A stretch of 64,000 bases of DNA from Mactromeris polynyma (taxonomy: Eukaryota; Mollusca; Bivalvia; Venerida; Mactridae): contig JASFXZ010000001.1 in assembly GCA_032209605.1 (NCBI GenBank), forward strand, positions 26,044,619-26,108,618, written 5' to 3'. Both the position numbers and the translations under genes were made by a program. Position 1 is the stretch's first letter. Each line of letters opens with the position of its first letter. Positions 1 to 9,949 of the stretch are shown in pieces. The notes beneath the pieces are model-generated. The model was not told the DNA's origin. It ran no database searches and was given only the letters and a program-made list of their open reading frames with translations.

Positions 1-1
1 A

Positions 2-1666
2 ATCATTAAACAGATTAGGAAATCTGCAAAGATTGGACCAAGTATTGACCAGGGTCTTACAGAAAAGGCTGATGATGACAGCATGAGCAAGGAAGCTGAG
101 ATGTTTCCAAGATTAGATAGTTCATTAAGATTATTAAGAAGAAAGATCAGCTTTATGGAGTCGACGAGAAATAGAACCCCGGATAGAACATATATGGATA
201 GCGAGGAGAGAAACGTTAGTGAGGCAAAGCGGATAACAGGTGGAGCTAAGGAGACAAAGGAACATAATACATTAAACGAACAGATAGCGGAGTTAAGTCA
301 AAAGTTAAGAGATATTGAAACTAGTCGGATTGAAAGTGAAATAGAAAGTAAAGAATCAGAAAGACGGTTAAGAGAATTCGAAGAAAGGGAACGGAATGAA
401 AAGGAGGAGCGAGATATGATGAAGGTGATTCTACAGGAGAGGGAGCTGGAAATTAGTAATAGAGAAGTGGTGATAAGAGAGAAAGAAACAGCACTTGAAA
501 AGAAAATAGCAGAAGCGGATAGAAACATGAAAGGATACGAGGAAAGGATTATGGACATGGAAAGGACAATGCTTCAGAAGTTTGGAGATATGGAAAGGAG
601 TATGCACGTACGAGAGCAGGAAACTGATAGGAAAGAAGCAGAGTTAAAGGAAAGACTAGAAACTGTGGAAAGGAATGATACTGAAAGGAATAGAGAAATA
701 GACGGGACTAATAAGACATATACAGAAAGCGACCATTTGATATATAGACAAGATGAAGTGAAGGAGAAGGAAGTTGCCGAACATGGATACGTTATGCACG
801 GCAGAGACCGACAAACGAAGGAATTGATAGATACGGAAGAATTGTTGAGTAGCAAAGGAAAAGAAGCGAGAGATAATTTAAATATCAAACTGAACTTGAC
901 TTATTATTCTGGAGTAGAACCTAGACCTAGGAATGAAGCAACCTACGAAGAATGGAAGATGGAGGTGGAAAATGTACAATTCTCGTATGCAGAGATTGTC
1001 GTTATGCAAGCGGTAAGAAAATCGTTAAAGGGACATGCGAAGAGAATTATGCTACATCTTGGGCCAACTGCTACAGTTGACCAGGTGGTTAGTAAACTTG
1101 AGGATGCGTTTGGGAATGTTGCAAGCAAAGACAGCATTCTGTGCCATTTCTTTATGACCAGCCAAGAAGAGAACGAAACTGTCGTAGAATGGGGGTTACG
1201 TTTGGAGGAGATGTTATTGCAAGCTGCAAGGAAGGCGATAATAACTGATGGAGAGAAGAATGCAATGCTGAAGAAGAGGTTCTGGAGAGGGCTTAGAAAT
1301 GAACAGCTCAAGGAAGCTACACGCGTTCATTTTGAAAGTAATGTTAGCTTTGAAATGTTACGGAACAGGGTAAGATCGGAGGAGTTTGAGATAAGATTAG
1401 AGAAAGAAAGAAGTGGAACGAAGCCGAAAGCGAGACAGTACCAGCAAGGTAGAGACGAACGGGCAGAAGGTAAGAACGATTCTGATAACTTGTTAAAGAC
1501 CCTGATTGAGAAAATGGATAAGTTAGAGCAAAAGGTGAATAATTTACAGCAAGATAGCAGTAGTCAAGGTAACGGGAATGGAAGAGGACGAGGGCGTTAC
1601 AGAGGTAGAGGAGGAGGCAATTACCAGAGAGATCAACCATCTTTAAACGAGCCCGGTTCTCTATGA
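2..1666 (+). CDS. gag: Gag polyprotein, PNMA-like capsid, 5' partial
   Basis: The structural protein of the element. The first ATG in the window is at 83 (527 residues from there), but the same frame is open without a stop back to base 2, so the true start may lie upstream. From the ATG, about residues 45-230 are extremely rich in E, K and R with heptad-like spacing, predicted coiled coil. About 270-440 resemble the two-lobed capsid of the PNMA/Ty3 Gag superfamily, opening with a YYSG...W motif. The C-terminus, about 499-515, is an RG/RGG-rich tail. No CCHC zinc knuckle is visible, so RNA binding probably relies on the RG tail (inference). The TGA at 1664-1666 overlaps the pol ATG. Confidence 0.88.
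   Translation: MIKQIRKSAKIGPSIDQGLTEKADDDSMSKEAEMFPRLDSSLRLLRRKISFMESTRNRTPDRTYMDSEERNVSEAKRITGGAKETKEHNTLNEQIAELSQKLRDIETSRIESEIESKESERRLREFEERERNEKEERDMMKVILQERELEISNREVVIREKETALEKKIAEADRNMKGYEERIMDMERTMLQKFGDMERSMHVREQETDRKEAELKERLETVERNDTERNREIDGTNKTYTESDHLIYRQDEVKEKEVAEHGYVMHGRDRQTKELIDTEELLSSKGKEARDNLNIKLNLTYYSGVEPRPRNEATYEEWKMEVENVQFSYAEIVVMQAVRKSLKGHAKRIMLHLGPTATVDQVVSKLEDAFGNVASKDSILCHFFMTSQEENETVVEWGLRLEEMLLQAARKAIITDGEKNAMLKKRFWRGLRNEQLKEATRVHFESNVSFEMLRNRVRSEEFEIRLEKERSGTKPKARQYQQGRDERAEGKNDSDNLLKTLIEKMDKLEQKVNNLQQDSSSQGNGNGRGRGRYRGRGGGNYQRDQPSLNEPGSL
1642..1648 (+). promoter_or_regulatory. Probable -1 ribosomal frameshift heptamer TTTAAAC
   Basis: In the gag frame the bases read T TTA AAC, the canonical X XXY YYZ arrangement for -1 slippage. 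Gag terminates 16 bases further on and pol lies in the -1 frame, which is open from 1609 through 1663, so slippage here would give a Gag-Pol fusion. Downstream complementary pairs exist (GCCC 1651-1654 with GGGC 1669-1672; AGGGC 1668-1672 with GCCCT 1694-1698), which could form alternative stems. The heptamer and frames are seen; slippage itself is inferred. Confidence 0.7.
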
Positions 1667-4600
1667 AAGGGCGATTAGAGGACAAGCAGACGAGCCCTAT
1701 TGGAACAAAGAAGAAACTGTTTGACAGACTTATAGGAGCGGCTAATGAGTCTGAGATCGTTATCAATGCACGTTTAACCACTGCACTGATAGATAGTGGG
1801 TCGATGATCACTACTATCAGTGAAGGTTTTTATAACGCTATGGAACGAAAGCCACATTTACATCCTTGTGAATCGCTTGGCGATCTATTTATCACCGGAG
1901 CAGGAGGTAATGTTATACCATATATTGGTTACATTGAGGCTGACATTGAAGTTCCGAGGATCAGCCAAGACGTGTACACAGTTCCAGTACTAGTGGTTCC
2001 AAACACTGAGTACAGTCTCAGTGTTCCTGTCGTCGTGGGTACGAACGTCATAAGATTTTTGTCAGATATGGAAGAAGATAGGTTACCACCTGAATGGAGA
2101 ACGGCCCTGATGTCGGTGACTAGTACACAGCCACTAGGGGTTGTTAAGTCGACCAACGTCAGAGATATAGAACTGCCACCATTTGCCACTACTACTCTTT
2201 CAGGCATGGTTCGCAAGTCTATTGAATCTGAGTCTGTAATAACTGAACCGTCTGCAGAAGCGCCAAACAGAATAGGTGTCTGTCCACGGATTGTGAAGAT
2301 AGATCAGCAAGGTTCAACGGCCAGAGTTCCAGTCAGACTATTCAATATGTCAGCCAAGACCATCCTGATCAAACCAAAGACCATCTTATGCGAACTACAA
2401 GACGCCAAAGTGTTAAGATCTTGGAAGCCAGAGGAAGAACAACAGGAAGTCATACCTGAAGATAAGGAACCGTCGGACAGGGATAGTAACGAGACATTTC
2501 TGAACAACTTGAGGATTAATTTGGGACATTTACCAAAAGATCAAAAAGATGAGCTTGAAACCCTGTTCTGTAAATGGAAAGATGTCTTTTCTCAAGGATC
2601 TCTTGATCTTGGCAGAACTGACCTTGTCAAACATGAGATTAAGTTGACTGAAGAAAGACCATTCAAGGATCCTTACAGAAGGGTGCCACCAGCCTTAATC
2701 AATGAAGTGAGAGAGCATTTACACGAAATGATTACTATGGGTGCGATACAGCCATCTAGTAGTCCATTCTCTTCGAATGTCGTAATCGTTAGGAAAAAGG
2801 ACGGGTCAATTCGCTTCTGTGTAGACTACCGGAAATTAAATAGTCGTACCCATAAGGACGCTTACGCTATTCCCAAGATAGACGACACCCTTCATCTTCT
2901 GGTAGGAGCCAAATACTTTAGCAAACTGGACCTAAAAGCAGGATATTGGCAGGTGGAAATGAGTGAAAAGGACAAGGAGAAAACAGCGTTTCAGGTCGGT
3001 AGTTTAGGCTTCTTTGAGTGTAACCGGATGCCTTTCGGCCTATGTAACGCACCAGCTACCTTCCAGCGTCTAATGGAGCGTTGCATGGGAGATTTGAATC
3101 TCAAAGAATGTCTAATCTACCTTGACGACATCATTATTTATTCTGAGACTTTCGAGCAACATCTTACCAGACTAGAAGCAGTATTTGAACGCCTTAAGAA
3201 TCACAACTTAAAATTAAAAGCTTCGAAGTGTGAATTCTTAAAAGGAGAGACCAACTATTTGGGACACGTTGTCTCCAAAGACGGTATCATGACTGACCCT
3301 GCAAAAGTTGACGCTGTTAGGAATTGGCCTGTTCCCAAGAATGTTACAGAGGTCAGGAGATTTTTAGGATTTGCCGGTTACTACCGCAAATTTGTACCGA
3401 AGTTTGCCGGTGTTGTGCGACCTCTCAATGACCTACTGGTTGGTCTGTCTAAAGATAAGAAGTCAAGCAAGATTGCATTTGTCTGGGGTAATAGTCAGCA
3501 AGAAGCTTTCTCAACAGTTATCGAGAAGCTCACCTCAGCACCAGTTCTAGCCTATGCTGACTATACCAAGCCTTTCAAGCTACATACTGATGCCTCTCTA
3601 AGCGGACTAGGTGCAGTCTTATACCAGGAGCAGGACGGAATGGACCGTGTGATAGCATACGCAAGCAGGAGTCTTAAGCCAGCTGAACGGAACTACCATG
3701 CAAGTAAACTGGAATTTCTTGCACTAAAATGGGCCGTAACGGAGAAGTTCCATGATTACTTGTATGGAGCTAAGTTCGATGTGCTTACTGACAACAACCC
3801 GTTAACATATATTAAGACGTCGGCTAAACTGGATGCTTGTGGCCATCGATGGGAAGCGACGCTTGCCAACTACGATTTTACCATCGGCTATCGTAGTGGT
3901 AAAACCAACATTGATGCCGACGCTCTTTCACGTCAACATAGTAAAGTAGAAGTCACCGAGACAGAGCATGTCGACGGAGAGGTCGTACGGGCTTTACTTT
4001 CTCAGCACACAGTACAAGCACCATTTGAAAGTGGTTCTAATACTTGTGTTAATGAAGTTGTGGAATCGGAAATACCAGACAGCTTACTTAAAGCCAACGC
4101 ACTCAAGTCAAAAGATTGGACTTCCGGTCAAATCACCGATACAGTTATTTCTCGTGTTCGAGACCTTGTTAATGCCGGAGTCCGTCCTCATTCTAAACGT
4201 GAGCTAGGAGCACTGCCCATTGAAGTGAAGCGGTATATGAGGGCCTGGAAACATCTAGAAGTTATAGATGATGTTCTCGTCAATTGGGCAACAATCAACG
4301 AGACACGTGTCAAGCAGATTGTTCTACCGCGAATAGCCAGAGATACGGTATTTAAGGCTCTGCACAGTGACATGGGTCACCAAGGCCGGGATAGGACAAT
4401 CAGTCTTTTCAAAGAGCGCTTCTACTGGCCAGGTATGGACGCTGACATAGCTACTTGGATTGGTCGGTGTGACAGGTGCATTCGTCGAAAGACTTCACCA
4501 CGCTTCGCGACAGGAATGGTCAGTATCGAGTCTTCCGCACCAATGGAGCTAGTGTGTATTGATTACCTGTCGTTGGAGGCATCTAAAGGTGGATTTGAGA

Positions 4601-5631
4601 ATGTGCTTGTTATCACTGACCATTTCACTCGCTATGCCCAAGCAATACCTACCAAGAATCAAACAGCTAGAACGACAGCTAAAGTGCTCTTTGACAACTT
4701 CTTTGTGCATTACGGGTTTCCCGAGAAATTGCACAGTGACCAGGGTCAGAATTTTCTTTCCCGGGTTATTCAGCGACTATGCAGAATTGCCGGGATTAAA
4801 CGCTCTCGAACAACTCCATACCATCCACAAGGGAATGGTCAAACCGAGCGTTTTAATCAGACCCTATTACAGATGCTCGGGACCCTGGAAAATGACAAGA
4901 AGAGCAACTGGAAAGCTGCAGTTCCCGCCTTGGTACACGCCTACAATGTCACTCGTCATGAGAGTACTGGTTATTCGCCATACTACCTTATGTTTGGTCG
5001 CAATCCAAGATTGGCAATAGATGCTTTTCTTGGACTTGTCGATCAGACTGTAGGCGGTGTTTCGCCATCAGATTACATGCGACAGCTAGAGGACCACATC
5101 AAAAAGGCATACAAAAATGCAAATGAAAATGCTGTCCGTAGTGGTCGTCGGTCAAAACACTACTATGACCGAAAGGTCAGAGAGGCTAAACTTCTGCCAG
5201 GTGATCGGGTCTTGGTCCGAAACGTAGGCTTAAAGGGAAAGCACAAGCTGGCAGACGTTTGGCAGGAATTAGTTTACGTTGTGGAGCAACAGCCCAGTGC
5301 GGATATACCAGTCTTCGTTGTTCGCAGAATTGACGGCGAAGGCAAACAAAGGACCCTGCATAGGAACATGTTGCTGCCATTCGTTTCGTTACCTGTACCG
5401 ACAAGGTCTTATGTGCCATGTGCGGAGCCCTTAGACCAACGTTTATCGTCAGCATCAAACATGTCAGCAGACGAGACATCAACGAGTAGCTGTTTGTCGT
5501 CATCTGACACATCAGATTCAGGTCGTGTAGCAGCGTATAGACCACCTCATCGGCGTCGTCCTGGTGAACCTGGAGTAAGACAACGTCGCCAACCATCATG
5601 GATGAGGACAGGTGAGTTTGTTATCGGGTAG
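1663..5631 (+). CDS. pol: Pol polyprotein: protease, RT, RNase H, integrase
   Basis: A 1,322-residue replication polyprotein. Aspartic protease: LIDSGS with the catalytic Asp at residue 44 (DSG rather than the commoner DTG). Reverse transcriptase: FCVDYRKLN near 384 and the YLDD active site at 486-489. RNase H: HTDAS with Asp 643 and TDNN with Asp 710. Integrase: zinc-binding H901, H906, C936 and C939, then catalytic D967, D1026 and E1062, an exact D,D35E spacing, then a basic C-terminal region. It may be made by -1 slippage from gag or by reinitiation at the ATGA overlap (1663-1666). No internal stop or frameshift is present. Confidence 0.95.
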   Translation: MKGRLEDKQTSPIGTKKKLFDRLIGAANESEIVINARLTTALIDSGSMITTISEGFYNAMERKPHLHPCESLGDLFITGAGGNVIPYIGYIEADIEVPRISQDVYTVPVLVVPNTEYSLSVPVVVGTNVIRFLSDMEEDRLPPEWRTALMSVTSTQPLGVVKSTNVRDIELPPFATTTLSGMVRKSIESESVITEPSAEAPNRIGVCPRIVKIDQQGSTARVPVRLFNMSAKTILIKPKTILCELQDAKVLRSWKPEEEQQEVIPEDKEPSDRDSNETFLNNLRINLGHLPKDQKDELETLFCKWKDVFSQGSLDLGRTDLVKHEIKLTEERPFKDPYRRVPPALINEVREHLHEMITMGAIQPSSSPFSSNVVIVRKKDGSIRFCVDYRKLNSRTHKDAYAIPKIDDTLHLLVGAKYFSKLDLKAGYWQVEMSEKDKEKTAFQVGSLGFFECNRMPFGLCNAPATFQRLMERCMGDLNLKECLIYLDDIIIYSETFEQHLTRLEAVFERLKNHNLKLKASKCEFLKGETNYLGHVVSKDGIMTDPAKVDAVRNWPVPKNVTEVRRFLGFAGYYRKFVPKFAGVVRPLNDLLVGLSKDKKSSKIAFVWGNSQQEAFSTVIEKLTSAPVLAYADYTKPFKLHTDASLSGLGAVLYQEQDGMDRVIAYASRSLKPAERNYHASKLEFLALKWAVTEKFHDYLYGAKFDVLTDNNPLTYIKTSAKLDACGHRWEATLANYDFTIGYRSGKTNIDADALSRQHSKVEVTETEHVDGEVVRALLSQHTVQAPFESGSNTCVNEVVESEIPDSLLKANALKSKDWTSGQITDTVISRVRDLVNAGVRPHSKRELGALPIEVKRYMRAWKHLEVIDDVLVNWATINETRVKQIVLPRIARDTVFKALHSDMGHQGRDRTISLFKERFYWPGMDADIATWIGRCDRCIRRKTSPRFATGMVSIESSAPMELVCIDYLSLEASKGGFENVLVITDHFTRYAQAIPTKNQTARTTAKVLFDNFFVHYGFPEKLHSDQGQNFLSRVIQRLCRIAGIKRSRTTPYHPQGNGQTERFNQTLLQMLGTLENDKKSNWKAAVPALVHAYNVTRHESTGYSPYYLMFGRNPRLAIDAFLGLVDQTVGGVSPSDYMRQLEDHIKKAYKNANENAVRSGRRSKHYYDRKVREAKLLPGDRVLVRNVGLKGKHKLADVWQELVYVVEQQPSADIPVFVVRRIDGEGKQRTLHRNMLLPFVSLPVPTRSYVPCAEPLDQRLSSASNMSADETSTSSCLSSSDTSDSGRVAAYRPPHRRRPGEPGVRQRRQPSWMRTGEFVIG

Positions 5632-6107
5632 GAATTTACCGCGATTGAACATATCATATTTATGATATTACAGGTGTAAAAGTTATATCTATACTACATG
5701 TATTTAAGATATATCGTAGTGATATTAGTTGTTTTTTATATTGTATTCCATGTTATATTACATTGGTACAATTATTACTTTATGGCATATAGTTATATGT
5801 TATTGCAATTATTATTTTGTATTACTTTATGTTGGATAATTGCAGTTTTGTTTTAGAGATTGGATACAGAGACGAATCGATGACGCCAAACTGGGACTGG
5901 AGTGATACAAGATTAAAGACAAGAGCTTGTTCATGTTCATTTTCATTGTATGATGTTATTATGAAATTCAATGTCTTGTTTATTGTATCTTATTTGATTA
6001 AAATCATACAGTTTACTGCAATATTTCTGTTTCGTTTTATTTATAAGTATTCGCGTGAATTTATTTCTACTTGCTCATTATTGTAATGTCGAGGACGACA
6101 TTTCCCG
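5632..6107 (+). other. Region between pol and the purine tract
   Basis: AT-rich sequence in the position where an envelope gene would sit. A short frame at 5817-6086 opens with TTG, not ATG, and has one hydrophobic stretch, but shows no envelope features. I regard it as 3' untranslated sequence of the retroelement. Confidence 0.6.
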
Positions 6108-6120
6108 CAGGGAGGAAATA
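6106..6120 (+). other. Polypurine tract (plus-strand primer)
   Basis: A purine-rich run, gcagggaggaaata, lies directly before the TGTCAC that opens the LTR. This is the expected place and composition for the primer of plus-strand DNA synthesis. Confidence 0.8.
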
Positions 6121-6796
6121 TGTCACAGGTTGAATTTTAATATGTATCGGGTTCGAGTTTTACACCCACCCTGTACCTACCTTTTACATACTTTTACGAT
6201 CGCTAGTTGTAGTTATTAGTGTAGTTGTAGTTAGTGTTCATCTAGTACAGTCTTGACTGTAAGACCATGTCACGTAGGCCACGTTCACTACTTTTAATTA
6301 CACACTCTTTCTAACACCTTGCGCACGTGACCATATAATTCTTTTGTCATGGTAATCGCCCACGGAGAATGACCAACCGATGTCGGGGCATCAATTAGAA
6401 CTTGTGTTACAATTGGTGTCTACGCATCGATTGTGTCGATTCTTTGAAATTAAATGCTAATTTGCTTATTAAATATATTGTTGTAATATATTTACAGGTA
6501 ATTATCATGACAATTCACTTATTATACTAGGGTTAAGAATTTGATATGTTTAAATAATAAGTAAAACTGATATTTGTATGTTTATTCCGTGTTTTTCATT
6601 ATAGTCTGTAATTGTCCGTCATTGTCATTGTCGCCATTTTGCATGGTGATATTTATTTTATATTAAACTTTTGTACATGTATTATTGCTTTGAATTAGAA
6701 CTTGTGTTACAATTGGTGTCTACGCATCGATTGTGTCGATTCTTTGAAATTAAATGCTAATTTGCTTATTAAATATATTGTTGTAATATATTTACA
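6121..6796 (+). repeat. 3' long terminal repeat
   Basis: It begins TGTCAC right after the purine tract and ends in TTTACA, the usual TG...CA form. Two ends are possible: 6496 (376 bp) or 6796 (676 bp), because the terminal 105 bases occur twice. The 5' LTR and flanking target duplication are outside the window, so the choice cannot be made here. Confidence 0.75.
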
Positions 6797-6797
6797 G
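6393..6797 (+). repeat. 105-bp direct repeat at the LTR end
   Basis: Bases 6393-6497 recur at 6693-6797, offset by exactly 300, apparently without a mismatch. The 195-bp spacer 6498-6692 is unique in the window. Perfect identity indicates a recent duplication. Confidence 0.9.
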
Positions 6798-8920
6798 TTT
6801 ATATTGTCTTGACAATACATGAATGCGGTGAGAACTCACGTACATAGGCTGTAGTGGTGTATTATTATATACAGAGCAACGTCAGAGTACAATACCTGAC
6901 ACCCACACGGCAACCACGTGTGATCACTTGTGACACCACTTGTGACCCCTCTGTGACCCCCTGTGACAGCTATAAATCTAGAACATTCTAGTGAGTTGGT
7001 TGTTTTTCCAATTATTATCATAAGAATGGGATTGTTTGTGATTGGATGTTTGTCCCCGCTAGATAAGATACATTGTTTGTGGGATCGGTGCATGGGAAAC
7101 AAGAAAAATCCATACAATATTATAGAATATCATTGCTGTCTAAACCTGCTTAGAAGTTTTTATATCTATTCGTTTCAATTAACTGATGCAATTGCTTGAA
7201 AGTAGGTCGATTTCACGGCGGTTGAAAGCTTTATAGCAAACATATACTACCCTTTATTCCTTTTGAATTCAACATTGGCAATACTTTTAAGAGTTTTACA
7301 GAAACTTGTTATGCAAAGATCTATAACCGTATAAAAGAGTGTTTATCAAAAATGGTCTAATGCGAATAAAAATAAACACCAAAAGGAGGTCATTCCGCAA
7401 CGTGAAGACATCAAAGCGTTATATCAAAACATTATCTTTCGAGCCATTCAAGTGAACAATAATACATTTCTTGTTATGTCAACCAAAGTAAAGATGTTCA
7501 GCAGTCATACTTAAACTCGATCATTAAATGATTGTTTGATATAGATATAATCATATTTTGCAAAGTTTATATATAGTGCATGAAACCATATATAATTGAC
7601 TAATGGCAAATTACTAAAACATGAATAGTAAACATCAAGGCGTGTTGTTTTAGAATGAGTCTTTACCTCATATATAATACAGTTGTATGAAAAGTATAAG
7701 TTTGGAATAAAATCAGAGACAAAAGTCAGTAAGTTTTTACTTAGTGTGTCTGTTTAATTCTACAAAACCAAAATAAATACTGACATGTACACTTGATAAA
7801 CGTTTGTATATATGTACCGCATTCTTTGGAAAAGACATTCTCATCGATAAATGTTTTATTTTATGATAAAAGTCAGATAGACATATCTTCGTCAAACATA
7901 GTGTACTGCAAACCAAACATAGTGTACTGCAAACGTATGTGGAAGCCATTTTCTGCTGCTTGGATAAAATTAAAACAAAAAGTCCTTAAAACGTAGCTTG
8001 CAGTTCCTATACTGGATATAGTAGTGAGTGATAGAATTGTCAAAATGTTGATTTGTTGCACTACAAAATAGGCCAATGTGATTATAATTGTATGTATTCA
8101 ATAATATTGTCTCTTTGCTATCTTGGCCCAACTTACGTCCAAATTTAGCTATCGTTGACTGTGAGTTTTTAAAAGATACCATAAATTATCAGTGTCTTCA
8201 TAATTGTAATTGTAAACACGATACGGCCTTACATGAACAAATATGGCTGTTCAGTCGTTTCTTCCGTATGTTGGCTTGCATGCGTTGGTTGATGAACGTG
8301 ACTAAAATGAGTATCAAGTATCTGTAAAGATTTTTTACTAACAAACATAATTGCATGATTGTAGTTTAAACGATTTTATCCATTGTCTTGTTCAGCAATA
8401 ATATACACCAACATGCCTCAATAAGTTATTTTCATTCAAGTTGATTCCGATATTACTGAAAAACATTGTTCAGGCATTTCTTGCTGTGTGTCCATTTCAG
8501 TGATGAATTACTTCCGGTCGTCGTTATAATATTGTTTCCACTGTATTGTCAACAAATATTTTGTTGTAACATCTTTGTTCAATTTTGTAACGGATGAATA
8601 TTTGTATAACTATTTTGATATACATCTTAGCTTTTCAAGTGAAGCAAAATGACATTGTACGGTGCTGCTGTCTGTTGAATATATCATTTGATTAATCTTT
8701 TTACCACAACTGTTTGTGATTATGAATCAGTTAGGTAATTATGACATGTCCTGCCATTGTGTTTTTGTGTGAGAACCGAACCTTTAATTTTATTTTCCAC
8801 AATATAATATGTATTTTACTGTTTAGTGTAGGCCTCTCTATTCGATCTTAACTCGGCGATGTTTGACATCACTTGAAAGACTCACAAAATCAGGGAAAGT
8901 ATCAAATCAGAACAAAGAAA
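6798..8920. other. Non-coding start of duplication block A
   Basis: No gene is supported. A run of TGTGAC-centred short repeats lies at 6915-6968. From 6969 the sequence parallels 23009 onward base for base with small differences, until about 7970. The stretch 7980-8740 is absent from that second copy, but part of it (8010-8550) is matched at 14365-14880. Confidence 0.6.
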
Positions 8921-8924
8921 ATTT

Positions 8925-9121
8925 ACACTTAAATTGTGATCATTTATTTTTTTCATCGGATTAACAAACATACAAACAGGTAACAGGAAATATAGTCGAT
9001 ATTAGTAATACAAATATTGGTATATAATTCACAATATTAGATGCATTACTACTTTTGATCTCTCTGGTGGTAATGTTGCCATTCCCAAACGTCTTTCTAA
9101 ATGTTATTCTTCAACTGCAAT
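8925..9121 (-). other. 3' UTR exon and poly(A) signal of the 9.5-kb gene
   Basis: On the minus strand the acceptor TTTGTTTTCAG ends at 9122, and the exon runs from 9121 to an AATAAA at 8943-8948, with cleavage expected about 20 bases on. The upstream donor AAT|GTAAGT is at 9480, so the intron is 9122-9480. The same arrangement is seen at the other three intact paralogues, which supports a real transcript. Confidence 0.65.
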
Positions 9122-9503
9122 CTGAAAACAAACAAAAAACAGCATCAGCGGCTAAGGATTTTGGACGGTTTGTACATAATCACTTGTTATTTTATTTATA
9201 CATTATTATTCAATAACTAGTTTCCAGTGGTACAGAATGAACCACTCAATTATCTCGAGTTAAACGCTAACATGTTTTGTGTATGTAATCATTTGTTAAG
9301 CAAACCTTAATACCAAACTCCTGAAAACTTGTACTAATCCATTGAACTGCAAGAGAAACATATATTTTAAAGGGTCGAAAATTTCAACAGAGAAACACAA
9401 CGAATATATACAATTGTAACTGCTCACATGAAATCGAAAATTGCGAATGGTGCTTTATGAATATTTTAACAAATACTTACATTTACATGTACCCTTATTG
9501 AAC

Positions 9504-9848
9504 CTATCTTGAGCATACACAATACTTCTCAAGCTTGATATCTCCCGTCGGTAAACGCTTCGGTATGTATTTACACTGCTCATGGAAATGTATCTCAATT
9601 CCATTATTGAAGTCCTCAACGGGGAGTACACGCTTCAGGTTCCTGTATTTGTTTTCTAGGACACCACACACACAGTCTCTTACAAGAATGTAAATCTTGC
9701 GTTTCCCTCCGATAATAATGAACGTTTCTATACTCCTAAAGCAACAGTCTGAATAATGACCATCGTGTAGTTCTTTACTGTGCTTCCACGAGTTCCTAAA
9801 CGCTGTTTGCCAGCCAGGCATTGCATTGATATCAGCCTGTAGTGTCAT
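9504..9848 (-). CDS. Small cysteine-rich protein, family copy A
   Basis: A 114-residue protein I do not recognise; no function is assigned. It has no clear signal peptide or membrane segment. Seven cysteines fall at 35, 36, 59, 61, 92, 110 and 112, giving a CC ... CxC ... C ... CxC pattern, with histidines around 28-31 and 87-89, which could suit metal binding or disulfides (inference). The ATG is conserved among all intact paralogues. About 104 of 114 positions match copy C (24678-25043). The gene stops at TAG 9504-9506, where copy C reads on for seven more residues. A TATA box lies about 85 bases upstream, and an intron follows in the 3' UTR. Confidence 0.75.
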   Translation of the reverse strand: MTLQADINAMPGWQTAFRNSWKHSKELHDGHYSDCCFRSIETFIIIGGKRKIYILVRDCVCGVLENKYRNLKRVLPVEDFNNGIEIHFHEQCKYIPKRLPTGDIKLEKYCVCSR

Positions 9849-9929
9849 TCTTACAAAGTTTGATGCGATATGTTTTTAATGTCAAGTAGCAAGAAATGCA
9901 TTATAGCAACATAGAGCTAGTAGGTTTTG

Positions 9930-9936
9930 TTTTATA
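9930..9936 (-). promoter_or_regulatory. TATA box of copy A
   Basis: TATAAAA on the minus strand, in context GGGTATAAAACAAA, about 82 bases before the ATG. The same element stands at 25125-25131 before copy C; in decayed block B the matching site reads CATAAAA (about 16025). Confidence 0.65.
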
Positions 9937-9949
9937 CCCTTCTGCTTGG

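Larger units (their letters stand above)
1..6796 (+). mobile_element. Ty3/gypsy LTR retrotransposon, 5' end outside the window
   Basis: The order gag, protease, reverse transcriptase, RNase H, integrase, purine tract and LTR is that of the Ty3/gypsy (Metaviridae) group, where integrase follows RNase H. The 5' LTR and primer binding site are not in the window. Both long frames are uninterrupted and the key catalytic residues are present, so the copy looks young and possibly still coding-competent. There is no convincing envelope gene. The right end is uncertain (6496 or 6796) because of a duplicated 105-bp segment inside or just outside the LTR. Confidence 0.93.

Noticed and set aside
298..1311. 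Minus-strand frames opposite gag rich in S, L and I
   Set aside because: Complement of the E/K/R-rich coiled-coil codons.
5186..5599. Antisense frame opposite pol (and others at 1344-1811, 2304-2507)
   Set aside because: Shadow frames of a strongly coding sequence; no independent evidence.
5817..6086. An envelope gene of the retroelement
   Set aside because: Only about 89 codons, starts at TTG, no signal peptide, cleavage site or cysteine pattern.
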